Of a stretch of 64,000 nt of DNA, positions 27,180 through 36,071 are shown in pieces; the stretch's first letter is position 1, and each line of letters begins with the position of its first letter. The notes under the pieces are model-generated. The model was not told where the DNA came from, did not search any database, and was given only the letters and a program-made list of their open reading frames with translations. This DNA comes from Desmonostoc vinosum HA7617-LM4. GTDB taxonomy: Bacteria > Cyanobacteriota > Cyanobacteriia > Cyanobacteriales > Nostocaceae. The stretch covers positions 124,001 through 188,000 of the forward strand of contig JAHHHC010000005.1 of the NCBI GenBank assembly GCA_019359515.1. The letters run 5' to 3'. The position numbers were made by a program, and so were the translations under genes.

Positions 27180-27200
27180 TAATTACGAATTACGAATTAT
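27180..27200. repeat. AATTACG heptamer repeat
   Basis: TAATTACGAATTACGAATTA lies directly after the methyltransferase stop at 27201, the same sequence and position as at 24203-24223. Confidence 0.6.
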
Positions 27201-28067
27201 TTAATCCTTACTAGCTATCAAAAGAACACGAGGGCCATTACGCTCATTTCTGTGTTCTATAATCTCTACTTTTCTAAATCCTGTTTCGTTTAATAAGGAG
27301 ACTATATCATCCAATTTTAACCATTTAGCTAATTCATACATGCCGGAAAATACGTCGTTATATCCTCCTTCTTGCGAACGTTTATAATAATATTTTTTAC
27401 TATTCACTTCATACGTTTCTGTGGCATCTTGATCAAGAGCATAATGAGTATCTAACATTACACCTTGACGAATATATTTTCCTAAATCGAGTAAATGTTG
27501 AACTGGATCTTTCAAGTGATAGAGAACTCCAACGTGATGCATAACATCTGTTTTTAGTAAATCTTGATAATTTTGACAATCTTCTTCAATATTTAATTTA
27601 AAAATAGTAGGATGTAACCCGAATAGGGAACAGCGAACGATTGTTTTAACTACGTTTTCAATTCTGGCATCGAATGCTGTCACTTGCTGGGCAAGTTTTG
27701 CTAGAGCAATTGTATGAATACCTTCAAAGCAGCCAATTTCTAAGACATGTTTATCTGCTAAATTAAAGTATTCATTCATTAATAATATTCTTTTGTCAGG
27801 AATGATTTGGGGGGTGTTGCGTTTGTTGTGTCCAGCTTGATTACCAAATCGTCTACCATGACTGTCAATTACAAAACAGTTCCATTGCAATATATCGTTT
27901 AATTCTTGTAAATCTTGATCGCTTAAACAGTCTATAAATTTAATTTCATTTTGATGTTGATTAAAACCACTCAAGGGTAATTCATGCTGGATATTTAATC
28001 TTTTTTGATTAATTAATGAGTGGCGAGATTTTAACCACAAAGTTAGTTTTTCAGCAAGCGATCGCAT
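27201..28067 (-). CDS. Class I SAM-dependent methyltransferase
   Basis: The 288-residue protein has the SAM-binding motif I HVLEIGCFEGIHTIALA (about residues 107-123), then VTAFDARIENV, and HHVGVLYHLKDPVQHLLDLG in the position of motif III. The N-terminal 90 residues are variable. Its start overlaps the end of kdsC by 25 bases, implying translational coupling. It is one of six methyltransferases in the glycan locus; the methyl acceptor (sugar O-methyl or a chain end) cannot be read from sequence. Confidence 0.8.
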   Translation of the reverse strand: MRSLAEKLTLWLKSRHSLINQKRLNIQHELPLSGFNQHQNEIKFIDCLSDQDLQELNDILQWNCFVIDSHGRRFGNQAGHNKRNTPQIIPDKRILLMNEYFNLADKHVLEIGCFEGIHTIALAKLAQQVTAFDARIENVVKTIVRCSLFGLHPTIFKLNIEEDCQNYQDLLKTDVMHHVGVLYHLKDPVQHLLDLGKYIRQGVMLDTHYALDQDATETYEVNSKKYYYKRSQEGGYNDVFSGMYELAKWLKLDDIVSLLNETGFRKVEIIEHRNERNGPRVLLIASKD

Positions 28068-28543
28068 ATTTCTCTGACTGCTCCTTGTCCACCAGCTAGT
28101 TCTGTAATATATATGGCATGAGCTTTATTTGCAGACATGGCATCTGCTACTGTTAAGGGACAGCCTACCATTTGCAAGATGGGTATATCATTCAAATCAT
28201 CGCCCATATATGCCACTTGTTCTAAACTAATATTGAGCTTTTGACACAGGTTTTCTAATACTGATAATTTGTTTTCGACACCGATAAATGTATAGTTAAT
28301 TCCTAACTTTTTAGCGCGATGCAGTACTGATGTCGAGGTGCTGGCGGTGATAATAGCCACGTCTATTCCTGCTTGCATTAATAATTTTAGTCCTAGACCA
28401 TCTTTAACGTTAAATTTTTTCAATTCTTCACCAGCATCGGTATAGTAAAGACCACCATCTGTCAGCACACCGTCGACATCCAAAGCTAAAAGTTTGACTT
28501 GAGAGAAACGCGATCGCAATTCTAATTCAGATACATTGATCAT
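28043..28543 (-). CDS. kdsC: 3-deoxy-D-manno-octulosonate 8-phosphate phosphatase KdsC
   Basis: This 166-residue HAD phosphatase without a cap domain removes phosphate from Kdo-8-phosphate. It shows LALDVDGVLTDGGLYYTDAGEE in the first motif (nucleophile Asp and acid Asp), the motif II ITAST and the metal motif AYMGDDLNDIPIL. FNVKDGLGLKLL is the KdsC substrate stretch. It follows kdsA after 2 bases and overlaps the methyltransferase gene, so the three are co-transcribed. The neighbourhood confirms Kdo rather than sialic acid synthesis. Confidence 0.93.
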   Translation of the reverse strand: MINVSELELRSRFSQVKLLALDVDGVLTDGGLYYTDAGEELKKFNVKDGLGLKLLMQAGIDVAIITASTSTSVLHRAKKLGINYTFIGVENKLSVLENLCQKLNISLEQVAYMGDDLNDIPILQMVGCPLTVADAMSANKAHAIYITELAGGQGAVREICDRLLKN

Positions 28544-28545
28544 TG

Positions 28546-29388
<843 letters not shown>

Positions 29389-29407
29389 TCAGTGAGGGAA
29401 TGTAATT

Positions 29408-29492
29408 ACAGCAAATTGCAGGTAAATCAGGTACAAGTTTTAAGAACAAAGTCATATGACAAAAGACTTTCAACCCTGTTAAGAGTTCCCTG
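29408..29492 (+). repeat. Diverged repeat, left copy of an inverted pair
   Basis: ACAGCAAATTGCAGG through ACAAAGTCATATGACAAAAG and ACTTTCAACCCTGTT to GTTCCCTGC. The reverse complement, with small changes and a short insertion, occurs at 35944-36042. The two copies flank a segment of about 6.4 kb. The copy lies in the divergent promoter region between kdsA and the methyltransferase gene at 29553. Confidence 0.75.
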
Positions 29493-29552
29493 CTGTATAT
29501 TTAGACTTTGATTATTGTATGACAATCTTTGATTTTTCATTAACTCACAGCC

Positions 29553-30314
29553 ATGAAATTAAATAGCATTAAAAATAAAATTTACTCATTGTCTACAAAA
29601 TTAGGACTGATTAACAAAAAAGTAAACTCACCAACCACGGATACAGAACTTTCGGGAGTATACCAAAACCTGCGAAGAAAGTATATTCGAGAAATTGATG
29701 CCAGTTTGACTGCTGTATTCCAGCGCTATCCAATAGACGGCCCTGTTTGTCATGTCGGCTCGAAATTATATAGTGGTGATGCAGTGGCAGTTGACGACTT
29801 TCGATCACTTTTCTCAAATTTTCACAATCGCGAAGTTGTTGGTATTGATATCGAAGCAGGGAACAATGTTGATATTGTGGCTGATCTTTGCTCTGCAAAT
29901 GTATTTGATCAGCATCCAGAATTAAAAGATAAGTTTGGTTTTATACTGTGTTCTGCACTTTTAGAACATGTCAAAAACCCATTCTCTACTGCACAAAATA
30001 TAGAACAACTTCTCAATCATCATGGTTATATTTGGTATAGTGGCCCTTGGGTATGGGGCTATCATGCTTATCCTGATGATTATTGGCGGTTCAGTGCTAA
30101 AGCATTAGAAATTTTGTTTCCCAAAGTTGAATGGTTAGAATGGTATTATCAGGGAACAAAAAAGAATAAAGGATTAGTAATTAAAGACCTAAATATTGAG
30201 CGCAAATGCTTCGTTTTTACAGAAGTTGACGGAGTAGGCCAGTTAATTTCTGATCGTGGTATGCCTTATATGAATGTGACTGCTATTGGCAGGAAAAAAG
30301 CATCACAAGCATAA
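29553..30314 (+). CDS. Class I SAM-dependent methyltransferase, the only plus-strand gene of the glycan locus
   Basis: The 253-residue protein has a methyltransferase core from about residue 60: GPVCHVGSKLYSGDAVAVDD in place of motif I, then VVGIDIEAGNNVDIVADLCS, and FILCSALLEHVKNPFSTAQN before the GGxxWYSGPWVWGYHAYPDDYWRF-like region (read GYIWYSGPWVWG, then YHAYPDDYWRFS). Its N-terminal 40 residues are basic. It is divergent from kdsA and converges on kdsB 29 bases away. A role in methylating the surface glycan is inferred from location only. Confidence 0.78.
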   Translation: MKLNSIKNKIYSLSTKLGLINKKVNSPTTDTELSGVYQNLRRKYIREIDASLTAVFQRYPIDGPVCHVGSKLYSGDAVAVDDFRSLFSNFHNREVVGIDIEAGNNVDIVADLCSANVFDQHPELKDKFGFILCSALLEHVKNPFSTAQNIEQLLNHHGYIWYSGPWVWGYHAYPDDYWRFSAKALEILFPKVEWLEWYYQGTKKNKGLVIKDLNIERKCFVFTEVDGVGQLISDRGMPYMNVTAIGRKKASQA

Positions 30315-30343
30315 CCCTAAATTTAACAAAAACCTGTTCTCTT

Positions 30344-31078
30344 TCATCTATTAACTAGCAATTGTGCTTGCACCAAATCTTCTGGTGTATTGACTTCAAT
30401 TACTGATGTTTCAGTTAAACAAACTTGAATTGAATATCCGTGTTCGATAACCCGCAGCTGTTCCAAGGCTTCACACTGTTCTAAGGGAGTCGGTGTCAGC
30501 TTGGCATATTCTGCCAAAAAATCACGCCGAAAGGCATACAAACCAAGATGATGAAATACTGGTGCGGGTACTGAATTGCGGAAATAGGGAATAGGAGAAC
30601 GAGAAAAGTATATAGCACGATTGTGGCGATCACATAGTACCTTGACAACATTCGCATCCGTATAACCTGTTTTGTGATCCAAAGGACAGGCTAAGGTTGT
30701 CATATCTGGCAGTTTCGTATCGGTGCTGAGGTAAGGTGTGACTAGCTGCGTCAACATTTCTGGCTTGACAAAAGGTTGATCTCCTTGGACATTGGCGACT
30801 GCGACGGCTTGAGGGTAACGTGTGGCGACTTCCGCAACTCTATCTGTACCTGAGAGATGACTACTGCTAGTCATTTCTACTGTGCCACCAAATTTTTCGA
30901 CACATTCAGCCACCAATTCGCTATCCGTAGCTACGACGACTTTGCTGAATAAGGGACATTTTAAAGCAGCTTCGTAAACCCACTGTACCATCGGGCGATC
31001 GCCAATCATCACTAAAGGTTTACCAGGGAAGCGTTGAGAAGCGTAACGGGCGGGAATTACGGCAAGAATATCGATCAT
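30344..31078 (-). CDS. kdsB: 3-deoxy-manno-octulosonate cytidylyltransferase KdsB
   Basis: It activates Kdo with CTP to give CMP-Kdo, the donor for Kdo transferases. The 244-residue protein has ILAVIPARYASQRFPGKPL, VVVATDSELVAECVEKFGG, TSSSHLSGTDRVAEVA, NVQGDQPFVKPEM and the C-terminal LEQCEALEQLRVIEHGYSI. Its ATG overlaps the stop of kdsD by four bases (31075-31078), so the two are translationally coupled. Together with kdsD, kdsA and kdsC it completes the CMP-Kdo pathway. Confidence 0.95.
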   Translation of the reverse strand: MIDILAVIPARYASQRFPGKPLVMIGDRPMVQWVYEAALKCPLFSKVVVATDSELVAECVEKFGGTVEMTSSSHLSGTDRVAEVATRYPQAVAVANVQGDQPFVKPEMLTQLVTPYLSTDTKLPDMTTLACPLDHKTGYTDANVVKVLCDRHNRAIYFSRSPIPYFRNSVPAPVFHHLGLYAFRRDFLAEYAKLTPTPLEQCEALEQLRVIEHGYSIQVCLTETSVIEVNTPEDLVQAQLLVNR

Positions 31079-32088
31079 AAACCGCTCCTAAAAATGTCAT
31101 GAAGTCTAATCAACCCCAGACAGATACCTCGTTCATTCACTACCGGCATCACAGAAATTTGCGAGGGGCGGTTTTCCATGAGTTGCAGTGCCTCATACGC
31201 TAAACAGTCTGAGGAAACTGTAATTGGATTCTTAGTCATAATCGCATTACTAGCAATACTTTCCAACTTGGTAGGGTCGATTTTTTGGAAAGTTCGCCGC
31301 AAGTCGCCATCAGTGATAATTCCTAGTAAGTAGCCGAAGTCATCTACAACGTTGACTGCACCCAAGCCACCTTGACTGATGGCTGTAATGACTTCCAACC
31401 ATGTTGCCGTGGGTGAAATGGTGGGATTTTCCGCACCACTGTGCATGATATCAGCGACTTTCAAAGTCAGACGTTTTCCCAAACGCCCAGCGGGGTGATT
31501 GAGGGCAAAATCTGCTTCTGTTAAGCCTTTGACTTGCATTAGCGTCATCGCGATCGCATCTCCAATCGCTAATGCTACAGTGGTGCTAGTTGTGGGTGCT
31601 AAATTCAGGGGACACGCTTCTTTGTCTACCGAAGCATCGAGGACAACATCAGCATTCCGCGCCAGCGTAGAATTAACGTTACCCAATATGGCAATGATGG
31701 GAACTTGGCGATGTTTAAGATGAGGCAACATTGCCACTAGTTCGTCTGTTTCTCCACTATTGCTTAAAGCTATAGCCACATCTTTGGTAGAGACAATTCC
31801 TAAATCACCGTGCAAAGCATCCGCCGGATGTAGATAAACCGCAACAGTTCCAGTACTGCTTAAAGTAGCAGCAATTTTACGACCAACAATACCTGATTTG
31901 CCGATACCAATAATTACAACTTTTCCCTCACAGCTGGACAATAAATAAATGGTCTTTTCAATTTGCTCAGATTCTAAGCGAATTGCTGCCTTTGTGATTG
32001 ATTCTGCTTCTAGTCTGAGCAAACCAACTACTTTTGAATGGTAATTACCCCCTGTTGTCATTAATTTAGATCTAATATCTTTAAACAT
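31075..32088 (-). CDS. kdsD: D-arabinose 5-phosphate isomerase KdsD/KpsF
   Basis: It converts ribulose 5-phosphate to arabinose 5-phosphate, the precursor for KdsA. At 337 residues it shows a SIS domain (VVIIGIGKSGIVGRKIAATL, PADALHGDLG, ALSNSGETDEL, KEACPLNLAPTTSTT, NHPAGRLGKRL) followed by two CBS domains (about residues 215-335), as in the KpsF/GutQ family. It is encoded directly upstream of kdsB with a four-base overlap. The location next to an ABC glycan exporter favours a surface-polysaccharide role. Confidence 0.93.
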   Translation of the reverse strand: MFKDIRSKLMTTGGNYHSKVVGLLRLEAESITKAAIRLESEQIEKTIYLLSSCEGKVVIIGIGKSGIVGRKIAATLSSTGTVAVYLHPADALHGDLGIVSTKDVAIALSNSGETDELVAMLPHLKHRQVPIIAILGNVNSTLARNADVVLDASVDKEACPLNLAPTTSTTVALAIGDAIAMTLMQVKGLTEADFALNHPAGRLGKRLTLKVADIMHSGAENPTISPTATWLEVITAISQGGLGAVNVVDDFGYLLGIITDGDLRRTFQKIDPTKLESIASNAIMTKNPITVSSDCLAYEALQLMENRPSQISVMPVVNERGICLGLIRLHDIFRSGL

Positions 32089-32118
32089 TATTTGGTTGAA
32101 GTTATTGACTTTTGTTAT

Positions 32119-32853
32119 TTATGAGCTTTTGCGGAAGATGATTTGATCACCACCCCAAGGATAAGCAAATCGTTCTTTTCGCTCTATTACGAAACCATGA
32201 GCAACTATCTTATCTACAACATTTTCTAACTTTTCCCACCAGAAACTTTCATATTCTCCAGGTTCTCGGCCATGTTCATCTTGTGTTCCAGCAACAATTT
32301 CTGCTATGAATACACCACCTGGTTTGAGTACGCGGAAAATTTCGGAAATTACCTGATCCAAATCAAAAACATGATCGAGTGAATTGGTAAAAACATAATC
32401 AACAGATGCATCAGCAAATTGTAAATGATGAAAATCACCATAAACTACATAAGGGTTATTTTCTCCTGGATTGAGGTCGATACCAATAGCGAAACATCCT
32501 AAATCGATGAAAGCTTTGCACTCAGTACCGATACGTGCTGCCAAACACAGTACATTATCTCCGCGTTGAAACATATGCAACGCTAAGAGCCTTTCTCCTA
32601 ATGCAGCTCGATAGTTGCGATCGTAAGTTGTGAGGTTAATTTTACCCAGCTTTGAACGCTGATGTTCTATGTACTCTTCATAGTCTATATAAACCCGACG
32701 ACTAAATAATGCTTCGCTTTGTATCCACTGAAAAGGTTCGGTGACACTGGGTTCTGTAAAATTTTCAGGTTTTTGCTTGTCCACTTGTTCTTTAGTAGAG
32801 CTAGTAGATATTTTTCTTGACTTTCCTATAAGTTTTTTTAAAAAATTTGGCAT
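32119..32853 (-). CDS. Class I SAM-dependent methyltransferase
   Basis: The 244-residue protein has a Methyltransf_11-type core: RGDNVLCLAARIGTECKAF (motif I), FAIGIDLNPGENNPYVVYGD, FADASVDYVFTNSLDHVFD and VLKPGGVFIAEIVAG. The N-terminal 35 residues are Lys/Ser-rich. It lies between the TylF-type methyltransferase and kdsD on the same strand. The acceptor is unknown; the position behind wzt suggests glycan modification. Confidence 0.8.
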   Translation of the reverse strand: MPNFLKKLIGKSRKISTSSTKEQVDKQKPENFTEPSVTEPFQWIQSEALFSRRVYIDYEEYIEHQRSKLGKINLTTYDRNYRAALGERLLALHMFQRGDNVLCLAARIGTECKAFIDLGCFAIGIDLNPGENNPYVVYGDFHHLQFADASVDYVFTNSLDHVFDLDQVISEIFRVLKPGGVFIAEIVAGTQDEHGREPGEYESFWWEKLENVVDKIVAHGFVIERKERFAYPWGGDQIIFRKSS

Positions 32854-32885
32854 AAGTTATAAAAATTGTAGACAGTTTTATTTAA

Positions 32886-33620
32886 CTAATACTTAACAAT
32901 AAAAGTTTTAGTATAATTTGTCCGCTCTCTTCCAAAACGCAGGTGAAACAATTTTTCTGGACGCTTGGACATAAATTTATCTACGGCTTTAGATGCCATA
33001 GAATATTCTACTGAATGGTAATCGTCAAAGAAAATAATCCCTCCCTGTTCCATCCGGGGATAAAAGAACTCTAAACACTCTAAATGCGGTTCATAAAGGT
33101 CACAATCTATATTTACAAAAAAATACTTTTTATTTGGTAGTTCTTTCAAAGTTTCATTAAATAAACCCGGTACTAATGTGATGTATTTTGTTAAATTTTT
33201 GGCATCAATTCTACTTTGTACATCTTGAATAGAAGTGTCTGTAAATAACACATCGGCTTTTTGCAACACATTTTCAGATGCATAAAGTTTATCAACTTCT
33301 GAAAGGGCAGGCAATCCAGTAAATGTATCTAAACCATAAATATGTATAGGTAATTTATATTGCCTAGCTATTTCAGCACAAGCAATTAAGCTATGACCCA
33401 TATATACACCACATTCGGCAGCTAAATAATCAGGATTAGAAAATATTAATGAGGCAAAATTACGCAGATTTATAGCTAAAGGGTTTTTCGTACCTTGGTT
33501 GCTGTATAGACTAGCTACTGCGTTTCTAAAGATGTGTAGCAGAGGTATTCGCTCTGCATATATCTCTTCGTAGGGGAAATCGTGCGGAAAAGGATTACTG
33601 GAATTAATTTTCTGAGACAT
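32886..33620 (-). CDS. TylF/MycF-type macrocin O-methyltransferase family protein
   Basis: The 244-residue protein has AAECGVYMGHSLIACAEIAR (SAM motif I), IHIYGLDTFTGLPALSEVD, FVNIDCDLYEPHLECLEFFY (metal-binding Asp residues) and GGIIFFDDYHSVEYSMASKA. TylF/MycF enzymes methylate hydroxyls of deoxysugars in a metal-dependent way, so a rhamnose- or 6-deoxyhexose-O-methyl activity is a reasonable guess. It follows wzt by 26 bases on the same strand. Confidence 0.85.
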   Translation of the reverse strand: MSQKINSSNPFPHDFPYEEIYAERIPLLHIFRNAVASLYSNQGTKNPLAINLRNFASLIFSNPDYLAAECGVYMGHSLIACAEIARQYKLPIHIYGLDTFTGLPALSEVDKLYASENVLQKADVLFTDTSIQDVQSRIDAKNLTKYITLVPGLFNETLKELPNKKYFFVNIDCDLYEPHLECLEFFYPRMEQGGIIFFDDYHSVEYSMASKAVDKFMSKRPEKLFHLRFGRERTNYTKTFIVKY

Positions 33621-33646
33621 TTTTAAATAGAAATGTTTTTATAATA

Positions 33647-34930
33647 CTAAATTTGTTCAATACCCCAACTGCGGGGTTGATAGTACTTACATAAATTCAT
33701 ATTTTTATTTCTCTTTACCTCAAATCTAAAAGAGTCCACAATATCATAGACATGAAAAGGACGCCTATTAATATTAATTTTCATCACATATAAACCTGGT
33801 CTCAATCCACAATACGGCATCATCATTTTGATTTCATTGTCACCAGGCAGTATTACTAAAGGCTGTTTGTCCTTTTCACTATTAATACTCAGAATCGAGT
33901 CTTCTTCTCCATTAATTTCCCTGATAATCAGACTGACAATTGCGTTTTCTACTATTGTAGAAGATTTGCAATTGATACACAAAGAGACTGGTTTACCACT
34001 GTCGAGTGCTTTGAGAGTATTACCTTGTTCGTCTTTGAATGTAATGGCAGTAATATGAAGTTCTTCCGAACTTGCAGCACTTTCAACCTGATTTGTGATT
34101 AACACTTTAGATATATCAGAGCCAATCATAAGTAAATCTTCTTCGTATTTACTCATGACTAACTCGGTTGCACCATGAATAACTGTTTTACCTTTTGCTA
34201 AGTAAAGGGTGGTATTACATATATTTAATATGGCATTGGAACTATGGGAAACTAAAACAAATGATGTCCCATTCTCTCTTAATTGATTTAACTTGCGATA
34301 GCATTTGGTTCTAAATCTCGCATCGCCAACAGCTAAAACTTCATCAATTAAGAGGATATCGGGTCTGGTGTAAATAGCACAAGCAAAACCAAGTCTAGCT
34401 CGCATCCCAGAACTGTAAGTTCTGACAGGGGCATCAATAGCATCCCACACTTCAGCAAAATCAACTACTTCATGAAATATCTCGTTGATTTCTTTACGAG
34501 AAAGCCCCAAGATACACATATTCACATATACATTTTCTCGACCACTTAGTAAAGGATTGAAGCCTGCACCAAGAGCTATGAGAGCAGCTATTTTACCCTT
34601 AATTCTCACCGAACCAGTATCTGGCTTAATCAAACCACTAATAATTCTTAAAAGAGTCGTTTTGCCACTGCCGTTAACTCCGATTAAGCCTAGAGATTCA
34701 CCACGCTTTAAATCAATACTGACGTTATCGAGTGCCCAAAATTCTCCTTTGCGTAAGGTATTACTAGCTCTGGGAGCGCCAATTACTTCTGCAACAATAT
34801 CCTTTAGTCCATAGAGATAAGCCTGTTTAAGATTCCGGCAAAATTTCTTAGATACATTTTGGATGGAAAGAATATTATCTCTCTCATCTGAAAGTGAGAT
34901 TAAACTATTTTCAGATACGCCGCTATTCAT
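33647..34930 (-). CDS. wzt: Polysaccharide ABC transporter ATP-binding protein with C-terminal cargo domain
   Basis: The N-terminal ~255 residues are an ABC ATPase: Walker A GVNGSGKTTLLRI, signature YSSGMRARLGFA and Walker B ILLIDEVLAVGDARF. Residues about 285-427 form an additional beta-rich domain (LHITAITFKDEQGNTL, SIVENAIV-like strands, LPGDNEIKMMM, GLRPGLYVMKI). This corresponds to the Wzt C-terminal domain that binds capped O-antigen ends before export. The frame can start at a TTG at 34936; the ATG at 34930, with AGGA upstream, is preferred. It is two bases past the wzm stop. Confidence 0.9.
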   Translation of the reverse strand: MNSGVSENSLISLSDERDNILSIQNVSKKFCRNLKQAYLYGLKDIVAEVIGAPRASNTLRKGEFWALDNVSIDLKRGESLGLIGVNGSGKTTLLRIISGLIKPDTGSVRIKGKIAALIALGAGFNPLLSGRENVYVNMCILGLSRKEINEIFHEVVDFAEVWDAIDAPVRTYSSGMRARLGFACAIYTRPDILLIDEVLAVGDARFRTKCYRKLNQLRENGTSFVLVSHSSNAILNICNTTLYLAKGKTVIHGATELVMSKYEEDLLMIGSDISKVLITNQVESAASSEELHITAITFKDEQGNTLKALDSGKPVSLCINCKSSTIVENAIVSLIIREINGEEDSILSINSEKDKQPLVILPGDNEIKMMMPYCGLRPGLYVMKININRRPFHVYDIVDSFRFEVKRNKNMNLCKYYQPRSWGIEQI

Positions 34931-34932
34931 AC

Positions 34933-35796
34933 TCAACTGATCCTTTCAATCAAATAAGGCATAGCAAGACGATATACTAACCAACCAAAAATTAATCCAA
35001 ATAAAGAGATGATGCTGACAATCACAAAACTCCCCAATTGTGATAGCGAGCCTATAGTGATCATCTCTCGTGCTGTCACTAGCAAAGGTGTTACAGGATT
35101 AAGTTTCACTATCCAAAATTGTATACCGCTAGTAGGAATAGGGTAAGCAACTGGAGTTAAGAAGAACCAAGCTAAGGTGATTACTTCCATAGCTCTAGAT
35201 ACATCTTGAATTAAATTATTGACAGGAACTAGTAACAAACCTATAGCTATTCCTAATACAATCAAGGCAATAATCGCAATCGGAGCCAAAATAATCGTCC
35301 AACTAACAGAAATTTGAAATACAATAAACAAGGCAACAACAAAAATTAACTTAATTGCCAAGTTAAATAGTATTTGACCCAATTGAGTTAAGATTATTGC
35401 CTCATGAGGAAACTTGACTTGAGCCAGTAGTGGGCGTGAAGTATCAACAGCTGTCTGTGGACTATTCAATGCTTCTAGAAAAGTTTGCCACAAAACAGTA
35501 CCCAACATCACATAAGCTGGATAAGGGATATCTGTTTCACCTACATTTACTAATCCAGCATTACTGGCAAATGTGAATCCTGCGGCTGTAAGAGCAGGCG
35601 GTAAGATAGCCCAAGTTATCCCTAAAAAAGACCGCCTGTATTGTCCTCTAATATCCCTAACTAGCAAGCGCCATGCCAACTCACGTGAAGCTAGTAAATC
35701 GCGGTACATTTCTTTGAATAGCTGTAGAGGATGAAGAATCCTGCTTTCAGGGGTATATATTATCTCTTCTTGTCTATCTTTTTTTTCAAAATTCAT
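34933..35796 (-). CDS. wzm: Polysaccharide ABC transporter permease
   Basis: This 287-residue ABC-2 type membrane protein has six hydrophobic segments. The N-terminal amphipathic LASRELAWRLLVRDIRGQYR, followed by RRSFLGITWAILPPALTA, is characteristic of O-antigen/capsule exporters of the Wzm/TagG type. It forms the membrane channel for the lipid-linked glycan with Wzt, encoded directly downstream. It is first in its transcript; the 275-base gap upstream contains the right copy of the inverted repeat and presumably the promoter. Confidence 0.9.
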   Translation of the reverse strand: MNFEKKDRQEEIIYTPESRILHPLQLFKEMYRDLLASRELAWRLLVRDIRGQYRRSFLGITWAILPPALTAAGFTFASNAGLVNVGETDIPYPAYVMLGTVLWQTFLEALNSPQTAVDTSRPLLAQVKFPHEAIILTQLGQILFNLAIKLIFVVALFIVFQISVSWTIILAPIAIIALIVLGIAIGLLLVPVNNLIQDVSRAMEVITLAWFFLTPVAYPIPTSGIQFWIVKLNPVTPLLVTAREMITIGSLSQLGSFVIVSIISLFGLIFGWLVYRLAMPYLIERIS

Positions 35797-35943
35797 TCCG
35801 ACTATGTTTTCTCAATCCTCTTTGAATTTTAGCAAACCCTAGTTTATGTCAAATGGGGCACTAAGCCAAGAAAAATTTCCGTAAAATTGTCAAGTTTCAA
35901 TTACTCCGAAAATCCAAAATCTTATTTTAGCTGATATCTACAA

Positions 35944-36042
35944 GTAGGGAACGCTTAACAGGGAATAGGGAACAGGGTTGAAAGTCTTTTGTTATGTGAC
36001 TTTGTTGTGAAAACTTGTATTTTATGACTTGCAATCTGCTGT
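35944..36042 (-). repeat. Diverged repeat, right copy of an inverted pair
   Basis: It matches the reverse complement of 29408-29492 over about 85 positions, with a short insertion after GCTTAACAGGG. Shared blocks include GGGTTGAAAGTCTTTTG, GTGACTTTGTT and AAAACTTGTA. It occupies the gap 35797-36071, which has no gene. Confidence 0.75.
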
Positions 36043-36071
36043 TTGCGTTTAATCGCGTTCTCAAAACCTAT

